Of a DNA stretch of 64,000 bases, positions 1 through 12,400 are shown piece by piece. The stretch lies in assembly GCF_021018895.1 (NCBI RefSeq), contig NC_079364.1, positions 5,728,401 through 5,792,400 of the forward strand, in the 5' to 3' direction. Every line of letters starts with the position of its first letter. The first letter of the stretch is position 1. The stretch comes from Seriola aureovittata. Taxonomy: Eukaryota; Chordata; Actinopteri; Carangiformes; Carangidae. The notes under the pieces were generated by a model, which did no database searches, was not told the DNA's origin, and was given only the letters and a program-made list of their open reading frames with translations. The translations under genes and the position numbers were made by a program.

Positions 1-563
1 ACCAGGTAAATAACCCAGCAGAGCAACACGGTTCAGTCTATACGCAAGGGAGAGGAAATTATATTTGTTTCTTTCTTGTTTGATTTGCAAAAGATTTGCA
101 ACATCAGCAATAAGTGACAATAAAAGATCTTTGTTCAACCTGACACTACAGCAGCATGTTCATTCACTACATAGTTTCTGTTTGCCACACTTTGTCCCAT
201 AAATCTCTTTGTTCTGTGTCCCAGGAACCCGGTGGGTGGACCATGTGCAGGAGACCCCAGACAATACAAGATCTGCAACACCAAGGTCATTTCAGCATAA
301 AGGTTTTTACACTGTATGAGAAACTGACTTTCAATGGAAACATCTTAGAACAATGGCTAATGTTTGCTCCACCAGTTGGTCATAAAGGTGTGTTCGGCGC
401 AGGTGTAGCACCTGAGGATTTTCAAGGTGTGATCTGGAATTTTACTGACAAATTAACCTGCATCTTCATCGCACTGCACCTCACAGTGGTGCTGCAGTCG
501 GGTATCAGACCTGCTATTGTGTCGGAAACATGCTGAGAGGTCAGCGGCGGTGTGTGTGTGTGT

Positions 564-615
<52 letters not shown>

Positions 616-955
616 GGTGGGTGGGTGTGTCACTGTTGCTCATATTGATCAAAGGAAAAACACACAGATGGGTTGCAGCGTGTTTAAGCACGCTTGAATG
701 TGTGTGCATGTGGCAGTTTGTACGATGTGTCGACGCCTCTCTCTCTGCAGCACTTCATGATACCAACATGAGGTTTAGACGGCAACAGTTTGGTTCCCAT
801 TAACCGTTCTTTTTAGGATGAAGACTCGGTTTCAGGGTTACGAGACTGGGTCAAGGTTAGGGTAAGAACTGAGGTTAGGTATGAAGTTGATATTGTTACG
901 TTTCAGATAAACTTCCGGTGAATGATGGTCCTCACAATCCAATACTACTTCCTCA

Positions 956-1053
<98 letters not shown>

Positions 1054-2564
1054 GAGTGTCGTCCCGGCTCTGAGGATTTCAGAGAGATGCAGTGTGCTGC
1101 CTTCAATGACAGACCGTTAGTGGCGGGAAACTCCTTCAGATGGACGACCTTTCATGGAGGTCAGTGGGACAAATCACCTCTCGCTGCTGAAGACTTGTCG
1201 TTTGGAGATACAAGGTTTTCCACAGCAGTGGTATAAACACACACGTGATTTGTCCACTTTAAATCTACAGAGGCATGGAAATACATAATACATAGACATT
1301 AAAATAGCATTAAACAACAATAACGACAGATTTGAATAAATGAAAATATTTAAATAACTCATATCAAGATTGCATAAAATCAGGTGAGAAACTTAGGACA
1401 CCATTTCAAAAGAACTCCTGCGTGAAAAACAAGCAAATGCAAACAAGATTAAAAGGATGTTACTTATGTAATTTATTGGTAAGCTGCAACAAATGTGATT
1501 GGATAAAAGATATTCATAGTACTGTACCATGAGAAGTGTAACCAAGTCAGCTTTTCTGGTCCGAAGTCATCTGCAGATGGAGAAGACTTGAGAATCCAGT
1601 GCTATCATCACAGTCCAGAACCAGCATGATTCCAATCAAACAAAATATCTAGACCTTTTTTTAAATCATTTCAAATAGTACTATTATTTTTAACTTATTG
1701 TTATCTATAACTATAAGCTCATTTGGGATCTCATATAATGATTGTGAAAATTGTCTGCAAACCATTAAAATACAGATGTAAAATATCCAGTTGAGAATGA
1801 GAATATTTTTAGCGAATCCCGTTAATGACATAAAGCACCTGAAAAATCACACTGATGCTAAAAATTAAATCCGATGAATAAGACCGGCTCATTGATTTTC
1901 ATCATTGCCAACAATGACTCACAGAGATATTAATGCTATATAACAACTATATCAGCGGACAAGACTCCAAACTTGAAGTATTAAGTGTTTTATGTGTTTA
2001 TTTATTTTATTAACTATTAACTATGACCCAGGTCAAGTGTGAGTCAGGTGAATGAAACTTTCCACGCTCTGCCTAACAAACAAAATTCACATTCGGTGCT
2101 CAGATCTGAAAATACCAGCTGTGGTAGGGAGTGTGTGTTTTCCTCTGTCTGCCCCACAGTTACTGTGTTGGTAGCAGTCATGTGGTAAATTTCCCATGCT
2201 GCCATGACTCCCACGTCTACTATCAGACCTGCTGGGTGTTTAATCTCACCTGTGTTATGAGTTTTCCCCATGACACTCCGCTCCCTCTCCGCTCTCTCCC
2301 AGTTTCTCCTGTTCACCTCCTGCCTGTCTCTGTTTGTCAGTCACCTCCCTCCCTGTCCCTTTGCCTTTGCCTATTTTCCCATAATAAACTAATGAGCCAC
2401 TGACTGGACATCTTCCCTGCCAGGCTCTAACCCCTGTGAACTGAGCTGCCTGGCCCTGGGTCACAACTTCTACTACAACTTTGGCCGTGTGCTCGATGGC
2501 ACAGCCTGCGACAAGGAGCCTGGAGCGGTGTGTGTCAACGGACGCTGCCTGGTGAGTGGAAACA

Positions 2565-2602
<38 letters not shown>

Positions 2603-3445
2603 GTGTGTGTGTGTGTGCGTGTTTTGCCTTCATTTGGTGTTCAGTCATGCTTATTTCAAAAATGGCTTATTATTATTTCTAAATATTTCAAAATAACTTT
2701 TTAGTTAAAGCTGGATTAGTGAGTTTTCAGTCTGTAGGGGGCAGAATAACTCCACAACACACAGTCCTGACAGATCATTACATATGCCCACTATTCCCTG
2801 AAGTTGTTATGAATAAGACAGTTGCCTATTTGCACATCTACCTGACAGAGTTGTGTTTCTGTCTAATTATTGAAGTATCAATATTCACTCTGGTTTGGTC
2901 TCCACCACCGTCTGAGAAAAACAACTGGCTCTTCAGCTGCTAAATGTCCAACTTTCTTCACCAGCTGGTCTCTAACTTTGTCCGTCAGCTGTTTGGTGCT
3001 GGGCAGGTAATGGACAGTGGGTTTATTGATGAAACAATATGCCGCCTGCTGCAGCCGGGGGAGACGGTGCTAATGAAACCAAACCACAGTGAAAGTATCC
3101 TAGAACAGAAACTATGAGGTAAAAGAGGCTAAAAAGCTTTGCAGTGCTTCAGTGGTTTGTCAGTGACAGCGACACCTTTCACTTTGAGTCTTTTGATTCA
3201 GTGATGATAAAAATATATATATTTAAGTTTTTCCTATAAATTTGAGCTTTTCTTTAGCAGCATACACACATACACACCTCCTGATTATTAAGTCTGAAGA
3301 ATTTCATGTCCATGCAAACCATGGAGGTGCTCCAGCTGTCAGGGGAAACTGAACAGGACCTTTCCTTCTGGGCTTCTTAGCTCCTCCCAGTTTTTAACCT
3401 TTGGTTCGATGCAGATTCAAAATGAGTCTGGACTCAGCTGAAGTT

Positions 3446-3483
<38 letters not shown>

Positions 3484-6400
3484 GTCTTCATTCCCACTCT
3501 GTTGTGGTATAAGTGATGTTGACCACTCCGACTGGAGCTCTCTAGAGAAGTGAACTCCATGCTGCGTGTTAGGGCCAGAGTGCACTCATCAGTGTGGACT
3601 GCAGCCTTCGGTTAGCATTACAGCTCTGCCCAGCACTCAGTCCACAGTCCACAGTCCAGAGTCCCGCTCCCACACCCAGTCTGTCCCCTCCTCACCCCTC
3701 CTCACCCCACCTCACCCCTCTCACCCTCACACAGATGGAAATGAACTTGTGTCCCTCGGGTCCTGCAGCACATGCAGAGTAATGGCATACATACGTAACA
3801 CTAAGTAGACACATCTGCTTCATGACGGTTCACTCACAGTCATATTAAGTTATTTTTACACAGCTGACAAAGAATGAACTTTGTCCGTGTTTACATATGT
3901 CTATATATATGTGTGTGTGTGTATGTGTGTGTGTGTGTGCGCGCGCTAACGTGTGGCATGTGATGTTAATAAGTGGATTTATGAGCCGTGGACTCGGACT
4001 GGCCGAGGTCAGAGCTGCACAGGGCCTGGAACAGGAAGCAGATGCAGCCTGCAGCTGGTGTGGACGGCTGCAGGTCACAAACTGAGATCAGACTGCAGAA
4101 CACACGGCTGGTTTGGACGCAACGTGTATGTGTGTGTGTGTGTGTGTGCGCGCATGTGATTTATTTGTGCAGTCTATGTAGATGCTCTTGCACAGCTAAT
4201 TTTGCAGCGTTAACAGTTTTGTTTTTGATCGATGTAATTATCTAATGATCTAATTTCATCTTCTGACAATCAATGTAATTGTGAGAAAATAGTGAAAATC
4301 ATCTGACATCACATGTCGTCAGTGCCCAGGGGACGTCTTCAAATAGTTTGTTTGGTCTGGCAGAGAGACCAGAACCCAGATTTGGTTTTGGTTTTTGATG
4401 GTTAACATCGATTTAAAAAAGAAAGAAGAGACTGCAGCCACGCTGGCCGCTCTGTGAGGATGTACTCTGATGATCTCAGGCAGATCACTATGTTAATATA
4501 CTCACACTAAACAGCTGAGCATGAAGGAAAAATCATTAGTTTTGTGGATATTTGGTCATAAACAAAAGAACTGGACAGATTAAAATGTAAACTTGCTGGT
4601 GGCACTCGATGAAAAGTCCTTTTTTTCTGCTGTCCACCCAATAGTTATCAAAATGTCTGACTCAAAACCAAAGAAGTCAACCTCATGGTGGCGCTACAAA
4701 GGATCACTAAAGTTATTATGATTCCTCCTCTGGAGCCCATGAATGCCTGCACCTGATTTCAATCCAGTTGTTGTTGAGATATTTCAGTCTGGATCAAAGT
4801 GGTTGCTCGACTTAAACTGACTGTTATCAGTTAATATTTGGCTGACCAGTCTATTAATTGAGTAACTGCTTCAGTCTTAGTCCGACCCCATCTAAAAAAT
4901 GAAAACAGAGGCTGCGTGCCTGTGTGTTTTGTGGTGTTGTGCAGGACCGTGGTGGCTCCCTCATTTGGGCCCTTGTGCACTCTGTTACCTTGTCACCGAG
5001 GATTCATTCCTGTTGTGCACACACACAGAGTGGTTTTTTTTTGTGTGTGTCTTTTAAGGGGCTTAGGGGGATGATTATAGGTTCTCTCTAGATTATTGCT
5101 CTCTCTTGCCCGGGAACCTCCCCCTTGATTGGTTTGCTCTGCGGAGCGGGAGATGAAGGCCACAGAAGAAAGCGGTCACTGTAATCTTTCCAGCAACAAG
5201 ATTCTCATCACACCATAAACCATCCGGCTCGTCCTGCGTGCTCTTTGCTTTGGCATTTTAACGTTTACAGAGACATCTCTACGACCTGTCCTCCCTTCTC
5301 CAAGCCCTAAACTGCTGTGTTTTTCTCCAAAGTAAATGTTTGTAAGAAGGAGAAATTGACAGAGAGAAGCAAATAAGAGGAGCAGAGAGAGTGGAATGAG
5401 TTGAGTCATGGCAGAAGATTTGAGGCGACTGTACAACAAAGAGAAACCAGAAGGGAAAGGTTAGAAGTTGCCAGGGCTCCTGTCAGAAAATGTGTCAACA
5501 CACTGTCAGGAAACAAGTTTCAGCAGAGACATTCAGCCGGATCAGACTGTTGTTTCCTAAACAGCTGTGTGCTTTGTCGTACAGAAGCCGGGATGCGACT
5601 CCATCCTGGGCTCAAAGCAGCAGGAGGACGCCTGCATGGTTTGTGGAGGACACAACACCACCTGTCTGCACCACAAGAACGTGTACCAGAGCAACAGTCT
5701 GGAGGCAGGTAGGATACACACACACATTCACACATACACACAGACAATCATCATATTGTCTCCAGGAGGAATCAATTGCAGCAGTTTCAGGCCGACACTC
5801 TCTGGGATAATTCCAGGTGCTGTTTCTGTTTTCGCTCCCTAGTGTTATTAGTCAATCAGGATTAGTCAAGAGGTCATTGTTCTCCGATAAAGTAAACATT
5901 AACCATGGAAACAGTTTGTGCCAAACCAAAGCATTTGGCTGCCGTCCAGGAGGAAATTCAGCTAACAACAGTTTCTCCAAAATTACAGTTCTTAAACTTT
6001 CAGGAAGAACACCGAGTTCCTCAGGCCAAAGAACGACTCTCTGGCTCAACGCCACCAAAACTCTTTCTACCTACAGTGGTACCTGCAGCTCAGAGGTTAA
6101 TCCAGGGTCTGACTGTTCACAGCAGACATCGACATCTGCAGGGCTTTTCTTTGCTTTGCCCATATAGATAAACATTCAGAGGTAGAAGAAGAACTTTGGA
6201 TTGGATTAGATAGCGAATGATAAAAATATGATCCTTGTGCTTCTGAATTCATGTGACTTTCATTTTGCTGGGACACGTGCAGTGTAAACCAAAACAAACT
6301 GAGCGCAAAAATGCAGCAAAGATAAAATTTGCTCCGTCTTTTACTGCGAGAGAAAATTAACTGTTCAGTGTTCAAGCAGTGGAGGCAAACATCCAGAAAA

Positions 6401-7143
6401 ATAACACTCACAGTTCACTTTCAGTTCAAAGATCTATGCAAGTTAATGTGTACAAGGATGAACAGTAATTTGCAAGGAATTTCTTCACATTTGTCGCAAA
6501 CATTCACTTGGACTAAAGGAAGAACTGATTAGAGTTTGGTGGTCAAAGGTCAAGGTCACTGTGACCTCACAAAATAAGTCTTTGGCCGTAACTCATGAAT
6601 TCTTACGCTAATTATGACGCAGTTTAACTCAAATGTGCATAAGGATAAAATGAAGTGATGACATTTCATATCCAAAAGGTCAAAGGTCAACTTCACTGTG
6701 ACATTATAATGTTCTGCAAAAACACATCTGGCCCTTCAGTGCTGCAGCTCAGGAAGGGGAGATTGTGACCGTATTTCCTGTAACTGGTTGGTGGAGCCAC
6801 ACAACCGCGAGGCGCTGATCCCAGTTACTTAATGCAAAGCACCACATTCGCTCGTAATCTCTGCAGTGGTTTTCTGACAAGAGCTGCTCGGCACCAAGTC
6901 ACAACATAGAGAAAGTCGAAGGGTTCCTTATTTACACAGTGTTTCCTAACTAATACGCTACTTACTAGCTTGTGAGCATTGAAACACCCACAGCAACAAG
7001 CAAGAAATGGCAGAGATGTCACATGGTTTGTTCAGCGGCTTAATGAGACAAAGGGGACAAAAAGTTTTAGATCCTGTGTTGGCCTCTCCTGAGAATTGAA
7101 CTGAATTGTGAAAGTTACCACATCATGGACACACACATGCACT

Positions 7144-7175
<32 letters not shown>

Positions 7176-9420
7176 CTCACACGAGCAGATAGAAAGTACC
7201 CAACACCTCTGGTGTGCGACTTGGCTCAGTAACACTGGCCTCCTCACACAGCTCTGAGGGCGGGCAGAGTGGAGCTGACAGATGGGAGCAGCGGCCATAA
7301 TGGCGCAGATTGAGCAAGAAGAAAACAGGCTGATAATGGCCGCTTTGTTTGGGCTCCTCCGCAGCCTTGGGAGGTTTTCTCTCTCCTCCTGCAGCTGCGT
7401 TTCCCCACGGAGGGAAAACTGATGGAGGGCAGCGGCACTAAAATCGCTCCTCACAAGGTCAGACGCCGGTGGCCCCGAGCTCATCGCCGCCCGTCTTTGA
7501 CTCTGACATTTCCTCAGTCACAGTGTTGCGTCTTCATAGAGCTGAAGCCCCGCAGATGAACCCTGTGCATAGCTTCTCTTTGAAACGGGTAAGCAGGAGC
7601 GACCGGAGTTACACGCTCTTCACAGGCCGTGATGAATGGAGTTCATCCTGGAGCTGCTTTTCACTCCAGAACAGCAGGAGAACATTAGAACAGCAGGAGA
7701 ACATTAGAACAGCAGGAGAACATTAGAACAGCAGGAGAACCACAGAGCTTCTCCTGCCTTCTTTTTGTTTTGGCTCAGAATTGAAATATCACTCTATAAT
7801 CTACGGTCGTGATCCAGCTCATTCATAAATCATGTCTCTTTGTGCTTGTGAAGCACTTCTTTCAAACATCAATCGCAGTTAATCATTAATGACGTCACTG
7901 ATTCTGATCGTTTTATAATGACAGACAATCATCAACCAAGATACAACCTGCCAAGACCTCTTCAAAAGACCATAACTGTATCTGATTATTAATCCATATT
8001 ATTTGTGTGTTACTGATTACCTATCAGTTACTCATTGCTGAAAATGGCAGATGCTAATTTAATGTGCTATTTGAAGATTAACCCTGAATATAATGTGCAT
8101 AGTACAAAGGCCTGCAGCAATCTATATTGTTGAGTCACCAAACTGTAAAATTCAGAAACGTGCAGCGTTGCTCAGTGCGACAACAAAGTGAAAGACACAA
8201 GAATGGCATTAAACACAAATGAAACGGACACAACAGAGAGTATGATGAAGAAAAGAAAAAAAACATTTGCATTGGTAAAAATACCGTATGTTAGAGGACA
8301 GGACATAAATCACCAGACTATGAGTAATAAACACCAGGTGCTGCAAGTCATGTTGGATCTGTCTGGTTGCACATCTGCATGAGCAGACGTGTCCAGTTGT
8401 GTCTTTACACTGTTTTCTACAGTCGTGACAATAAACCTCTTTAATATATGTGTCTACATTCAGTATGTCCTACATTCTCTCAGGGTGTTGCTGGTGCATG
8501 TTAATTGTATCTTGTGGATGTGTGAGGTGTAATTGACATGCAGTCATTCAAGTAAGCACATGAACAGTTTGGGTGGTGTATGGGGAGAAAGAAAAGATTT
8601 CACCTCAGGTGATTCCATGATTATTATTTACATGATGCAAAATCATAAGCTCCAAAATAAGATATTGTGAGGTTGTCCAGGGATGATTCGGCCCTGATCT
8701 GCTACCTGCTGGATCTACTTTAATCCTCCAGGTTCACACAAAGTTTGCAGGCAGGTCTGTGAATGTGTGTGTTTTGTTGCAGCTGTTGTCTGTGCATGTG
8801 TGGTAAAAAGCAAGTTTCATGTTGTAGTCAATCTTCAATTCAGCTCCTCACAGTTGATGTTTAGCAGCGCTTCTTGTCAGAGTCACAATCTCTACACTCC
8901 AATGTGAATTTAAATGCCCCTCTAACATCAAAGATGTTTTTATTTTGGAACATTTACATGACTTCTCATTGTGTTTGACCTCTCAGTTACTTTAAGTCAC
9001 ATCCCAGCACACCACTGTAAACTGAACGCTGGCGTACATCCAGTATCATCACCGCAATGCACCAGCCAGTCTGAAGGGATCAGTGTGTGACTTAACTTTT
9101 AATGTTCACCTTCATTTAGATTCAAATCACTGGAATTTTAAAAGCTTCTCTTTTCTTGGCCTCATTTTATGTTGTTGTAAAGCTGCTCTAAGAGCAGGGC
9201 TCGTGTCCCTGCTTGTAAAAAAACAGATTTTTCCTTTGATCGTGTGAAGTAATAAAAAAAAGGAGGGGGGGGAATAAAATTAGAACCAAGCCTCTAACTG
9301 AGTGTCTCTGTTGGCCAGCCGGACCCTTTGGATACAACGAAGTGGCCATGATACCAGCTGGAGCCACTCACATCCGAGTCACAGATAACAGCAGGAATTA
9401 TCTGGGTAAGATTCATCCTG

Positions 9421-9470
<50 letters not shown>

Positions 9471-12400
9471 ACGCTTTACACTGAGGAACTCACTTCACTG
9501 GCTCCATCTCTGCAGCCACTTTAAATTAAAGCCGAGACTTTCAGTGACTTCCTCTCCCCAGAGACAGGAGGGACTCAGCACTCCCATCTGGTCTCTGGAC
9601 CTGCTGTGTGTTTTCCAGGCAACATAATAACCAAGGGCGTCTATTCTCATCCTTGTTTATGAGACTAAAATAAAACAGGCGCCAAAATGGCACACGCTGC
9701 GGTCTTGAGCGGGACGCCCGTAAAGGCTTTATCTGACCACTGGGCAAGGCAGGTGAAGGTACTTGATTCCATCTCATGTCATGGAAAATCTCTCTCCCTG
9801 CGCTGCCATATATAGCCAACTGGCATATTTCTGCCTCTGACAGCTTTTACCTCAACGTGACCCACTGATATGATGAAGAGCTAATTTCACTCACTTCTCA
9901 ACACTGAATAACACCAAACTTTTCCATCTTCTCCCCTCGCCCAGCTCTCCAGAACGGTCGCTCCCAGTTTGTGATCAACGGTAACTGGAAGATCAGTATT
10001 CCAGGTGAATACAATATAGCCGGGACCAAGCTGCTGTACCGGCGCTCAGCAGACACCTGGGAGAGCTTCGAGGTGACGGGACCCACCAAGGAAGACCTCC
10101 ATCTAATGGTGAGAGTCCCAGAGGACGCTGGAACACGACAGCTCGGCCGCCGTTGCCATCTTGTCCCAGAAACCAGATAAAAATCCTCACATTTAACAGA
10201 GTTTCTGAACTTTGACTTCATCATAAAGCAAAGGCTGCACAGTCAACCACATTGCGCAATATGCTGTTAACTTTAAGTTATTCGAGCATTTCACCAGGTT
10301 TGAATAAGTAATTGATTGTTTCCGTTCAGGCTCCATGCAGGTATTTCACAAACAGACCAGGCAGCTGCTAACCATTGCTTCCCTCTGACATCGTGTAAGG
10401 ACGTTGGTCTGTGTGTCCTATGAAGTATGAATACAGCAGCAATCATGACTTCCTCCTGGAGGACTGTTACTCTGGTTTATTGCCTGAAATTCATCCTAGT
10501 TCTTCTTTGATCCCTAATCTTTATGGTAAAGACAACTTTTGGGACAACAAGCCCAAAAAGCAATTGATGTGTCTTTCATTTAGTTGCCATGCCTTGTTGT
10601 TCATCGCTCACTTAATTTAGTTAGCCAGGGGCAGTCACCCTCTTTATAACTCAAAGAAAATAGTTCAATCAAGATCTGATCCTGTCTTTACTGAACTCCA
10701 CTGTGTGTTGTACTCCTCAGCAAATACATATTTGGGCACACATTGGTGCAAATGACTTGTGAGTTCTGACACAGAGCTAAGAAAAGTTGTTCGAAAAGTT
10801 AAGTGTGAACACAACATTCAGCTAACCGCAGCAACAGCAGCAGGTCACGTCAGCTGTACTGACCAAAATCTCTCCTTGGGTTTGTGTTTTCTCTTCAAGC
10901 TGGTTTACTTGACCATAGATGGTCTAAGAGGGAAAAGAGGTATCACTCTGTAATACTGCAGTACAATCTTTGTAGTTCACCAACAGAGTGATGCGTCATT
11001 GGCTGATCGCATCAGGTCAGTGTCAGGATCTCGGACCTGGACCTTGTGGTGATATTGTTTTAGCAGCTAAAAAAGGTTCATGTGTCCATGAAGCCAATAA
11101 AGATGTTTCCATGCCGTCCTTGTGTGCAGGTGCTGGCCACAGACAGTAACTCAGGCATCGAGTACGAGTACTGGCTGCCACCAGACCAGTACGCCCTCTA
11201 CCATGGGAGGAGGAGTCCACTGCGTCAGGCTCACCACACCGCCAGCTACCTGCCCTGGGATCAGCCCACCACTACAACCACCACCGCCACCACCACCACC
11301 ACCACCCGGCCTCCTCCAGTCACCACCCAACCCCACTGGTGTAAGACCTGCTCTCCCCAGAATCTAAGCTAGAAATATCATCAGTGGTTTTTGTAGTTTT
11401 TTGTTTTTGTGGAGTTTCCTTTGACATGGTTTAGGTAGATATGGACTGAAGTTTAATTTCCTTTCCAACTAGAGTCGGCTTTATTGCCTGTACATGAGTA
11501 ACCTTTGACCCCAAGTCTGCAGCAGCACAAGTGTGATATTTTCAAATGAATTGGAGGACGTATTAGAACTCGGTCAGGATTGTGTTTCTGATACATCGAT
11601 CCCTGCACACCCTCACATGTGTTTCCATGTCGTACAAGTAGTAATTATTAGTATGTAAACTGAATAAAGCAAACAATCGCAACGAACCGACAGGAGAACA
11701 AGGGAGATGTCAATCAATCACAGTTTGTTAAAAACGATTCATCTTCAGGTCACATTTGATTCATAAGCTGCAGAGGAATGAAGCTGGATGATGAGCCTGC
11801 AGTGCATGTGTGCTGAATCTCTCCCTGCCGCCTTAAATGCTGATGGAAATCTGCACGCAGCCCGAGGACTTGTGCTTTCTGTCAGAGTCCATCCAGTGCT
11901 GTAATAAATCTAAGTAGCCTCTCTGGAAACGTTTTCCAGCTGATGGATCTGAGCCAAAACAGAACTCTTATTGTTGCCAGGAATGGTGTGTTGACTGTTT
12001 GTTAGGTTACAAGGTGAGATTTCCCATCACAGAGTTTGGTTTGTTTTGAGCAGGATGAGGTTAGAAAGTGTGAAAAAGTAGGAAGCGTATGAGGAATCCT
12101 TGCAGGGTTTTGTATTTTATGTTTGTGATAAAGAACATTTGTTTCTTGATGCCATTTTCACGTGAAATTGGGCTGTTTACACGCCGCAGGCATTTTGCAA
12201 GAGGTCTCATGTTTCATTACAATCAGATCCGTGTATCCACACAAAGAAACCGCTGTGCCACACACTAAGCTGCAGTGTGCCAAATCAAAATGAGCCACAG
12301 CAAACGTGGCCAAACTAACTGATGCATTTCAGGGCAAAATGATGTGTTTACATTCAATGTAGGTTAGACGTGATCACATGAATAAAGTACCATCATCACA

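Larger units (their letters stand above)
2552..5584 (+). other. adamtsl5: adamtsl5 intron
   Basis: A 3.0-kb intron between two cysteine-rich-module exons. Apart from the microsatellites and two dispersed repeats listed separately I see no exon or RNA gene in it. Confidence 0.8.
6535..6725 (+). repeat. Dispersed teleost repeat carrying AGGTCA motifs
   Basis: Two related halves, GGTCAAAGGTCAAGGTCACTG (6541-6561 region) and AGGTCAAAGGTCAACTTCACTG, each lead into a GTGAC block. The composition resembles an abundant fish dispersed repeat. It contains the motifs listed at 6540-6567 and 6677-6689. Confidence 0.6.
5709..9318 (+). other. adamtsl5: adamtsl5 intron
   Basis: A 3.6-kb intron separating the cysteine-rich module from the spacer. 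It holds the nuclear-receptor-motif repeat at 6535-6725, a (CA)n tract at 7142-7170 and a 19-bp minisatellite at 7670-7740. The remaining open frames have no homology I recognise and no consistent splice borders. Confidence 0.75.

Noticed and set aside
550..1236. Open frames made of repeated Val-Cys or Thr-His
   Set aside because: Direct translations of (GT)n or (CA)n microsatellites. Only the exon part 1054-1159 is real coding sequence.
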